Assembly: GCA_900313125.1 (NCBI GenBank)
Contig: OMPZ01000148.1
Location: forward strand, 1 to 15,609
Reading direction: 5' to 3'
Source of the DNA: an uncultured Eubacteriales bacterium
Lineage (GTDB): Bacteria; Bacillota; Clostridia; Oscillospirales; Acutalibacteraceae
Length of the DNA stretch: 15,609 nt
The notes below the pieces were generated by a model. The model was not told the DNA's origin and did not search any database. It saw only the letters and a program-made list of their open reading frames with translations. Shown piece by piece: positions 1 to 5,581 of the stretch. Within the stretch, counting starts at the first letter, position 1, and every line of letters starts with the position of its first letter. The translations under genes and the position numbers were made by a program.

Positions 1-875
1 GGCAGACCGCCCGACATTCTCGCGTTGACCTCGAGCAGATACGGCTTGCCCTCGAGGAATCTGTACTGAATGTCGCAGGGGAACCGAAGATCGGCGCTGC
101 GAAGGATCTCGTTTGTCATTGCGAGGATAGCTTCGTCGTGATCTATGTGCTCGATATGACCCTCGCACTTAAATCTGGGCAGCGCGATAACGCCGTCGTC
201 GGTTTTCAGACAATCGACGCTGACCTCGACGCCGCCGCCGTCAAGCACGGGCATGACCATTAGTTCATCGAAGGCGTGGCGCAGCTTTAACGCGGCGAGC
301 AGGTCGTCATAGCTGATATCCGATTTGGCATAGTGACGCAGAGCTTCAAACGCGTCTTTCTTCGGCGTTATTCTGCGAAAGCTCTTGCCGCCCTCGTCCT
401 CTACGAATTTTACGCAGATATTTTCATAGCTTTGGTGCAGCTCTTTATAAGCCTGCTCGAACTGCGCGGCAGTTGTGACGGTTTTGTACTCGGGCACGTT
501 TACGATATCGTTATCCTTGAAAAAAGCGTATGTACGCGCCTTGTCCTCAAAGGATGCGATCAGATCAAAGCTATCGGAGAAAAGCTTTACGCCGAGCTCG
601 TCGAAACGCCGCTTGTTTTTGGCAATGACTGCCATGTGCCTGTGCGGAACGAACACATCGACGTGGTGGGTCTTACAAAACTCCACGCAGAAATCGACGT
701 ACTCGCTCTCGTCGAGGTCGTCCTCCCGATACCACTCGTCGCAGACCTTGCTGATGGGGGAGAATTGATTGCTGTGCGAGCCGATGACGTATATTTTTTC
801 ACCGTCATACTGCTTCATCAGCTCGATGAGACTATATGCTGTTCTGAACCAATGGTTGAACCAGATTCTGGTCAT
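1..875 (-). CDS. ATP-grasp family protein, Ter biosynthetic module (partial, C terminus off window)
   Basis: Reading the minus strand from the ATG at 875 gives an open frame of 291 codons with no stop before the left edge, so the C terminus is missing. Visible ATP-grasp features are the nucleotide-binding stretch CVKFVEDEGGKSF (bases about 378-417) and, at the very edge, EVNARMSGG, the N-x-R motif that holds metal and substrate in carbamoyl-phosphate-synthase-like ATP-grasp enzymes. Such enzymes use ATP to join a carboxylate to an amine or thiol through an acyl-phosphate. AGGTGA lies 8 bases before the ATG and supports the start. It follows the two phosphoribosyltransferase genes on the same strand, as in Ter-linked biosynthetic modules, but a 193-bp gap with a GC-rich repeat separates it from them, so it may have its own promoter. 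The substrate is unknown. The family call is firm; the pathway role comes from context. Confidence 0.88.
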   Translation of the reverse strand, partial: MTRIWFNHWFRTAYSLIELMKQYDGEKIYVIGSHSNQFSPISKVCDEWYREDDLDESEYVDFCVEFCKTHHVDVFVPHRHMAVIAKNKRRFDELGVKLFSDSFDLIASFEDKARTYAFFKDNDIVNVPEYKTVTTAAQFEQAYKELHQSYENICVKFVEDEGGKSFRRITPKKDAFEALRHYAKSDISYDDLLAALKLRHAFDELMVMPVLDGGGVEVSVDCLKTDDGVIALPRFKCEGHIEHIDHDEAILAMTNEILRSADLRFPCDIQYRFLEGKPYLLEVNARMSGGL

Positions 876-993
876 TCGTTTTCACCTTGATATAAATTGT
901 TTTTTATTGAACTTGAAGCTTGTGGGGGAAAGGTTTCTTTCTATAAAAAATTGCGTTATCGCCCAACATAAATGTAGGCGCGCTGGGCGTGCC

Positions 994-1068
994 GACCCGC
1001 GCGGGACGAGAGCTGTGCCTTAGACAAAAGCTGAAACGCGTAATTGCCCGCGGGCGCCCGCCCGCCGC
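994..1068 (+). repeat. GC-rich intergenic repeat, copy A
   Basis: This lies in the 193-bp gap between the ATP-grasp and PELOTA-phosphoribosyltransferase genes. GACCCGCGCGG (994-1004) and GTAATTGCCCGCG (1040-1052) recur in the same order and orientation, with almost the same spacing, at 4642 and 4687. The stretch ends in a self-complementary GCGGGCGCCCGC (1049-1060). On the transcribed minus strand this forms a GC-rich hairpin soon after the upstream stop codon and could attenuate transcription. Identity between the copies was judged by eye; the outer boundary is uncertain. Confidence 0.55.
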
Positions 1069-2142
1069 TCAGGTGTCGGCGAGGGATTTTATTATGCCGC
1101 AGGTTTTGTAGTGGGTGAGGGGGTAGTATTCTATGGGAACGTTTTTTTCGTTGGCGAGACGGATAAGGTGAGCAAGATCGTCGGAGTCCTTGTACTTTTC
1201 GTCGATCAGTACCTTCCACGGAACGCGGCGAAGAAGTACCCTCGTCGCTTCGCCAATTCCCGGCTTTACGAGATTTATGTCGCCGATGCCGAAATGCTCC
1301 GCTATCGCGCGTACCTCGTCGATGCCCTTGCCGTCACGGGCAGGCTCGACCTCGCCGCAGTCAAGCTCGAACTGCGACTCTATCGCGTCGATAAATTCGT
1401 AGGAAAGATCGCTGTCCTTGAGCTCGCCGTAGTATACCGCGCCGTGGAAGTCGTCCGCACCGATTATATCGCTGCGGAGAAATGTCCTGCTCACAAGCCC
1501 CGATACGGTGCTGTTCAAACATGAGCTCGGTATAAGTATGTCGTCGTGAGTGCCGCAAAGCTCCGTCACGTTCGCCGGGTCGGCTACGACAGCTATGTCC
1601 GACGATACCTCCGGGTATGACGCAAGCTCCTTTTTCAGCTCGCACAGTATCGCGCCCTTGCCTATCCAGCCGTCAACGAAAAGTATGCTCCTCGCGCCGT
1701 GCCTTTCTATTATATAGTCGAGCGCGTTGCGGTCGATGCCGCGCCCTCTGATTATCGAGATCGAGTAGTGCGGGGTGTCTATGCCGTATTTCAGCTTTAT
1801 GTAACGCTTGATGAGTATGCCTATCGGTATGCCTGCGCGCGCGAGCGATACGAGCACTACGCCCTCACCCTTCTCTTTGATGATCCTGTCGGAAAGCCTG
1901 CCTACGGCGAGCGCGGTCGGCTTTGCATACGTTTTCAGCGCTTCTTCGTATACCTGCATATACTTCGGCGTGGGTACATATTCTATCGGCAGCATCTCGC
2001 AGTAGTGCCTGCCCGACTGGATAAGGCGTTCGCGCTCCTCCGTCGGCTGCGGCTGCACAAGCCCCGTCACGTCCTTTAACAGAAGCGTTACGTCGTCCGG
2101 GGAGTATGATGTTTTTACAAGGTAATTTTCGTCCTTATTCAT
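1069..2142 (-). CDS. PRTase_1-type phosphoribosyltransferase with C-terminal PELOTA-like domain (StiP family)
   Basis: This is a 357-residue protein. Residues 155-164 (FVDGWIGKGA) form a PRPP-loop-like motif of the Ter-associated phosphoribosyltransferase family, preceded by SLARAGIPIG (99-108). The C-terminal part (about 292-350, ending in YYPLTHYKTCG) matches the PELOTA-like RNA-binding domain found fused to this family; databases may also call it 'cysteine protease StiP'. The predicted role is transfer of, or chemistry on, a phosphoribosyl group in synthesis of a nucleoside-like stress metabolite; this is a comparative-genomic proposal, not shown here. The frame is open back to 2202, but the ATG at 2142 has AGGTGG 7 bases upstream and overlaps the previous gene's stop by only 8 bases, so I chose it. 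The overlap implies translational coupling to the preceding phosphoribosyltransferase. Confidence 0.87.
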   Translation of the reverse strand: MNKDENYLVKTSYSPDDVTLLLKDVTGLVQPQPTEERERLIQSGRHYCEMLPIEYVPTPKYMQVYEEALKTYAKPTALAVGRLSDRIIKEKGEGVVLVSLARAGIPIGILIKRYIKLKYGIDTPHYSISIIRGRGIDRNALDYIIERHGARSILFVDGWIGKGAILCELKKELASYPEVSSDIAVVADPANVTELCGTHDDILIPSSCLNSTVSGLVSRTFLRSDIIGADDFHGAVYYGELKDSDLSYEFIDAIESQFELDCGEVEPARDGKGIDEVRAIAEHFGIGDINLVKPGIGEATRVLLRRVPWKVLIDEKYKDSDDLAHLIRLANEKNVPIEYYPLTHYKTCGIIKSLADT

Positions 2143-3280
2143 CGTCACACCACCTGTATATGAGAATATTATCATTCCCAACGGAGCGCAAAGCATTCGC
2201 AAGGCTTGCTGCGCCCTCTTTGGTAATTTTTGGAGAATCTGTTATTATTATCGTAAGATCGCTCTTTTTCAGATCGTATATGAACGTTTTCCGCTCGGCG
2301 TCGTAAAGGCTCGCAAGCTCAAAGCGCGCGCGCAGAGGATAGCCCTCGTCAAGGCTCACCGCGATAGGGCTGCGCGTGGTAGAATGCGTCGTCACCGTCA
2401 AGCCGTTCTCTTCAAGGCGCGCCGCCGTGTATATCGCAGGGTACATAAATTCCTCCGTGCCGATAACGTCAACGGTCTTTATGCCCGAGGGCAGCGTTTG
2501 ACTGATCTTCTCAAAAAGCGCGGCGCACCTGTCGCCGTACTCGCTGCCGTCACAAAGCCTGCGCGTGTTTGTATATCCCTCGTTTATATTGAAAATACGA
2601 ACGCCGTCAAGGCAGGAGGAGTCTGTGTTTTTGCCGATGTACGAGCCGTTGTCGGAGTAGCCCTCGGCAATGGCTGTGTAGCCCTCGTGGTGCGTTTTCA
2701 CAAGATAATGAACGTCGATGCTTTTGTCGCTGTAACGCTTCAGCGCGTAGCCGTCCATGCCGTTTAAAAGCGACGCCGCGGCAAATTTCACGTTCTCGCC
2801 GTATTTTTCCCTCATGATGTCGATGATCTTCATGATCGTGTTGCCGGTCGTGATCTCGTCCTCGACGAAAACGACGCGCGACACGCTGCCGATGATCTTT
2901 TCAACGTCGTTTTTGCACAGCTTTTGCTCGGTGGCGTGGCTGTGCGACTCGGTGAAAAACAGATAGTCGGCGTTTTTCAAAACCTCACGCGTCGTCTGCA
3001 TATACGGGCTTTCAAGCGTTACCGCGAGACGCGCGCCGATCGCGGTCGCCGTTTCGGCAAAGCCGACTAAAAGTATCGGGTCACAGCAGTCACGGAGGTA
3101 AGCGAGACGCACCTTTTCTGCGAGAGCGTCGAACATCGCAAGCGACGCTTTGCCGCTTGTGGGAACGTGCTTGCCCTGCAGCGGATCGACTACAAGGTAC
3201 TTGCGCTTGTTGTTGTTTTCGCGCTTTGCAACGCGGGCGAGCTTCTGCTCGGTGTATAGTGAGTTTTCGGTCGTCTGCAT
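2135..3280 (-). CDS. PRTase_2-type phosphoribosyltransferase with C-terminal TRSP domain
   Basis: This is a 381-residue protein. The PRPP-binding loop VFVEDEITTG (137-146) is a clear phosphoribosyltransferase signature: acidic pair, then T-T-G. KHVPTSG (37-43) and GFAETATAIG (73-82) are typical of the Ter-associated subfamily. The literal sequence TRSP occurs at 302-305, the signature that names the TRSP domain found C-terminal to these enzymes. It sits between the C-C bond lyase gene (4-bp gap) and the PELOTA-domain phosphoribosyltransferase (8-bp overlap), so the three are one translationally coupled block. Its AGGTGA ribosome site overlaps the TGA stop of the lyase gene. Two paralogous transferases in one operon suggest successive or heteromeric steps on one ribose-containing metabolite. 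Family assignment is secure; the substrate is unknown. Confidence 0.9.
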   Translation of the reverse strand: MQTTENSLYTEQKLARVAKRENNNKRKYLVVDPLQGKHVPTSGKASLAMFDALAEKVRLAYLRDCCDPILLVGFAETATAIGARLAVTLESPYMQTTREVLKNADYLFFTESHSHATEQKLCKNDVEKIIGSVSRVVFVEDEITTGNTIMKIIDIMREKYGENVKFAAASLLNGMDGYALKRYSDKSIDVHYLVKTHHEGYTAIAEGYSDNGSYIGKNTDSSCLDGVRIFNINEGYTNTRRLCDGSEYGDRCAALFEKISQTLPSGIKTVDVIGTEEFMYPAIYTAARLEENGLTVTTHSTTRSPIAVSLDEGYPLRARFELASLYDAERKTFIYDLKKSDLTIIITDSPKITKEGAASLANALRSVGNDNILIYRWCDDE

Positions 3281-3284
3281 AATA

Positions 3285-4259
3285 TCACCTGCCGCTGTCT
3301 TTCTTCACGCCGAACACCTCGGCGAGCATCTTTACCTTCTTCGCCCAGATTGCGTGTGTTTTGTATTCGTTCATGCGCTCGTTGTTCTGTGAGCCTGCGA
3401 CCATAGAAATGCTGCCGCGGCTCCAGTTGAGGATAGCGTTCGCGTCCTCAAGATCCTTTCGCGTGACCTTGTATGTATCGTTTACGACCTCGATCTGGTT
3501 GGGGTGGATGATGGTCTTTCCTGTAAAGCCGCAGAGGATATCACCCTCGATCTCGCGGCGCAGCCCTGAATCCCAGCCGTCGCCGTTGAAGTACTCCCAC
3601 ACAGGTCCCGACACGACGTAGTCAAGCCCGAACACGGTGACGATATCGCTGAGGATATTCGACACAGGGCGTATGTTGTGGATAGACTCGTCGTTGTGCC
3701 TGCGGAAGCCGAACAGCTTGCACAGGTCGTTGCCGCCTACGCGGATATTAAGCACGATAGGCTCGGCGCGCTTGAGCTTTTCTTTTATAGAGTAGAGGAT
3801 ATCGTACCGCGTTTTGAGGTCGATCATCGTCGCGCTTTCGAGAATGGGCATCATATAGATAGTTCTGCCGTAGTCCTCGCTCGCCTTGAAGATCGCGTCG
3901 ATATACTCGTCGGCGATATCGGGTGTGAACTTTGGGATAATGAACCCGGTCACGAGCTGCTGCGCGTCCTCGAGAGCCTGCATGATACGCGGTATCTGAA
4001 CGCTGCGGCGGACTCTGATGAATATTTTCGGGAGAAAGATATCGTTCTCCTTTTTGAAATCGTATATCTTTTTGAGGGAGTTTATCATGATAAGCTCCGC
4101 TTCTTCGACGAAATCATCGTTTATGGTATCCTCAAGGCAAAGAGCAAGAGAATATTTTTTTCCGAATTTTTCTTTTGTGAGCGAACGCACGATGCTTTCG
4201 TTATTTGCCGGGCAATAAAGCAGCGCGCCGACGCTGTAATAAATTTTGTCGTCCTTCAT
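3285..4259 (-). CDS. HpcH/HpaI/CitE-like C-C bond lyase (TIM barrel) of Ter biosynthetic module
   Basis: This is a 324-residue protein with the conserved pattern of CitE/HpcH-type TIM-barrel lyases: acidic CLEDT (41-45), FIRVR (80-84), FIIPKF (106-111), MPILES (137-142) for the metal-binding Glu, GGNDL (175-179) and GKTIIHPNQ (247-255). These enzymes make or break C-C bonds in acyl-CoA or 2-oxo-acid substrates using a divalent metal. The version in Ter loci is a distinct subfamily proposed to act beside the phosphoribosyltransferases. It is the first gene of the left arm, with a TATAAT box 93-98 bases upstream of the ATG. AGGAG lies 13 bases before the start, longer than usual, so initiation may be weak, although no better start exists. 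The actual substrate cannot be read from the sequence. Confidence 0.9.
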   Translation of the reverse strand: MKDDKIYYSVGALLYCPANNESIVRSLTKEKFGKKYSLALCLEDTINDDFVEEAELIMINSLKKIYDFKKENDIFLPKIFIRVRRSVQIPRIMQALEDAQQLVTGFIIPKFTPDIADEYIDAIFKASEDYGRTIYMMPILESATMIDLKTRYDILYSIKEKLKRAEPIVLNIRVGGNDLCKLFGFRRHNDESIHNIRPVSNILSDIVTVFGLDYVVSGPVWEYFNGDGWDSGLRREIEGDILCGFTGKTIIHPNQIEVVNDTYKVTRKDLEDANAILNWSRGSISMVAGSQNNERMNEYKTHAIWAKKVKMLAEVFGVKKDSGR

Positions 4260-4351
4260 TTTCTGCCGAAAACTCCTATCTTTTATTCTGTATTAGAAAT
4301 AAAACACTCTTCAAACTACCTTCCACGCCGCAAAAACGACGTATCTAATCT

Positions 4352-4357
4352 ATTATA
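4352..4357 (-). promoter_or_regulatory. -10 box of left-arm (biosynthetic) operon
   Basis: The minus strand reads a perfect TATAAT here. No good -35 sits at 16-18 bases upstream; the region is T-rich (CATTTTCATTTG). The predicted leader to the lyase ATG at 4259 is about 86 bases. It contains a small hairpin, ACGTCG / CGGCGT with a T-rich loop, close to the expected transcript start. Confidence 0.5.
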
Positions 4358-4368
4358 ACACAAAACAA

Positions 4369-4520
4369 ATGAAAATGGTAGATAATTTTTCGGACTACCG
4401 TTATTTTTTTGTTTTTTGGACTTGTGTTATTTCATGTAGGAGTCACTTTTTCACTCTGTTGTTTTGGACGGTATGCTTCTTTCTGAATTTACTATGTTTG
4501 GAATTTTTTCTTTTTGACGA
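4369..4520. other. T-rich non-coding stretch of the divergent intergenic region
   Basis: This belongs to the roughly 580-bp gap between the two divergent arms. The plus strand is rich in T runs. It can be translated into a short Phe/Leu-rich peptide, but without a ribosome site and with composition unlike neighbouring genes. I see no RNA gene or recognisable site in it beyond the left-arm promoter at its left end. Confidence 0.4.
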
Positions 4521-4529
4521 TCTGTCGCC

Positions 4530-4712
4530 GCTTGGGTGCGGGTCTCCTGTGGAGACCTCGGCGCAAGCAGAGGCGCCCGAAGGAAGTGCCCTTGGGGTAC
4601 ACCGACCGACGCGGTTGGGAACCGTCCCCGACGGCAGCGGAGACCCGCGCGGCGAAGAAGTTGTTCTCTACACAAAGTAAAAACGTGTAATTGCCCGCGC
4701 CCGCTTGGGCGC
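4530..4712 (+). repeat. GC-rich structured intergenic repeat, copy B (longer copy)
   Basis: A sharply GC-rich block sits inside an AT-rich gap. It contains a perfect hairpin GGTCTCC-TGT-GGAGACC (about 4541-4557), further short hairpins such as CGGTT-GGG-AACCG (about 4611-4623), the shared cores GACCCGCGCGG (4642-4652) and GTAATTGCCCGCG (4687-4699), and a terminal hairpin GCGCCC-GCTT-GGGCGC (4697-4712). The right third matches copy A at 994-1060. It ends just before the right-arm promoter, so it insulates the two divergent promoters. Boundaries are approximate. Confidence 0.55.
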
Positions 4713-4737
4713 CCGCTAAATAATTTACAAAAATGTA

Positions 4738-4766
4738 TTGTTTAGAGTGGGAAGATGTGGTATAAT
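4738..4766 (+). promoter_or_regulatory. Sigma-A type promoter of right-arm ter operon
   Basis: TTGTTT (4738-4743) and a perfect TATAAT (4761-4766) are separated by exactly 17 bases, a strong vegetative promoter match. Transcription should start near 4773, which is the first base of an inverted repeat. The leader before the rhomboid gene is about 68 bases. Confidence 0.75.
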
Positions 4767-4772
4767 TTTAGA

Positions 4773-4805
4773 GATCAAAGTATATTGGGAAAGTTTACTT
4801 TGATC
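4773..4805 (+). promoter_or_regulatory. Perfect 10-bp inverted repeat at predicted mRNA 5' end
   Basis: GATCAAAGTA (4773-4782) and TACTTTGATC (4796-4805) are perfect inverse complements around a 13-base spacer. The repeat starts at the predicted transcription start. It could be an RNA stem-loop that stabilises the message, or a DNA operator for a dimeric repressor blocking promoter clearance. It has no T run and is not a terminator. Confidence 0.6.
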
Positions 4806-4817
4806 GTGGAAGATAAA

Positions 4818-4844
4818 ATGAAAAAGGAAGGTGATCTTTTATGA
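4818..4844 (+). CDS. Possible 8-codon leader peptide overlapping rhomboid start
   Basis: ATG at 4818 opens an 8-residue frame (MKKEGDLL) whose TGA stop overlaps the rhomboid ATG as ATGA. A weak GGAAG lies about 5 bases upstream of it. Its own coding sequence contains the strong ribosome site of the rhomboid gene, so translating it would compete with or feed initiation there. It may be a by-product of the purine-rich ribosome site. Confidence 0.2.
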   Translation: MKKEGDLL

Positions 4845-5557
4845 AGAAAAAATTGAAGGTAACGTTCAATGCGCCGATAACGCTGATGTTCGTGTTGGTC
4901 TGCTTTGCGTCGCTGATACTCGGGTATCTTACGGACGGCTTTACAACGAATTTGCTGTTCAGCGTGTACCGCTCGTCGCTGTTCAGCCCGTTTACATACG
5001 TCCGCTTTATCGGGCACGTTTTCGGGCACGCGAATTTCGAGCATTTCCTCGGCAATATGATGACGCTGCTCATTATCGCGCCGCTTCTTGAGGAGAAGTA
5101 CGGCTCGGGCAATATCTTATTCGTTATCCTGACGACGGCTCTCACTACGGGCGTGCTCAGCTTTATTCTGTTCCCGAATGTCCAGCTGCTCGGCGCGAGC
5201 GGAGTTGTGTTCGCGTTTATCCTGCTTTCGTCTATCACAAGCGTTAAAGAGGGCGAGATACCGCTCACGTTTATTCTCGTCGCCGTCATCTACCTCGGCG
5301 AGCAGGTCTACGACGGTCTGTTCATCGACGACGATGTGTCGAATTTCGGTCATATCCTCGGCGGTATATGCGGCTCGGTGATCGGCTATCAGCTCAATAA
5401 GGGCAAGGGCGGCCCGACAGCGCCGCAGCCTATACAGCCCGGTCAGAGCTATGACCCGACCTTGGGGCAGCCATATAACCAGTCTGTGGGTCAGCCCTAC
5501 AACCAGCCGTTGGGTCAGTACAATCAGCCCGGAGATAATCATTACACCTACTATTGA
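4841..5557 (+). CDS. Rhomboid-family intramembrane serine protease
   Basis: This 238-residue polytopic membrane protein has the rhomboid signature. H63, H68 and N72 form the HxxxxHxxxN motif; GASG at 118-121 carries the catalytic Ser120; H171 in FGHILGG is the catalytic His in a later helix. About six hydrophobic segments fit the minimal bacterial rhomboid fold. Residues 186-238 are a hydrophilic Gln/Pro/Tyr/Gly tail with repeated GQPYNQ, presumably cytoplasmic and disordered. The ribosome site AAGGAAGGTGATC is almost fully complementary to the 16S tail, so translation should be strong. It is the first gene of the right arm, 24 bases before the yceG-like gene and downstream of a near-consensus promoter, so it should be co-transcribed with the ter genes. 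The substrate is unknown; rhomboid is not a standard named Ter component, so its role here is inference. Confidence 0.9.
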   Translation: MKKKLKVTFNAPITLMFVLVCFASLILGYLTDGFTTNLLFSVYRSSLFSPFTYVRFIGHVFGHANFEHFLGNMMTLLIIAPLLEEKYGSGNILFVILTTALTTGVLSFILFPNVQLLGASGVVFAFILLSSITSVKEGEIPLTFILVAVIYLGEQVYDGLFIDDDVSNFGHILGGICGSVIGYQLNKGKGGPTAPQPIQPGQSYDPTLGQPYNQSVGQPYNQPLGQYNQPGDNHYTYY

Positions 5558-5581
5558 TCGGTGGCTCATAAGGAGTTTACG

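Noticed and set aside
2143..2202. Upstream start for the PELOTA-type phosphoribosyltransferase
   Set aside because: It would overlap the previous gene by 68 bases; the ATG at 2142 has a proper ribosome site and coupling overlap.
4369..4680. Open frame of about 100 codons in the divergent gap
   Set aside because: It runs from T-rich sequence, giving an artificial Phe/Leu-rich start, into the GC-rich repeat. There is no ribosome site and no family resemblance, and it overlaps repeat hairpins.
5561..5581. GTG start for the YceG-like gene
   Set aside because: No ribosome site lies before it, and the good AAGGAG falls inside this stretch and serves the ATG at 5582.
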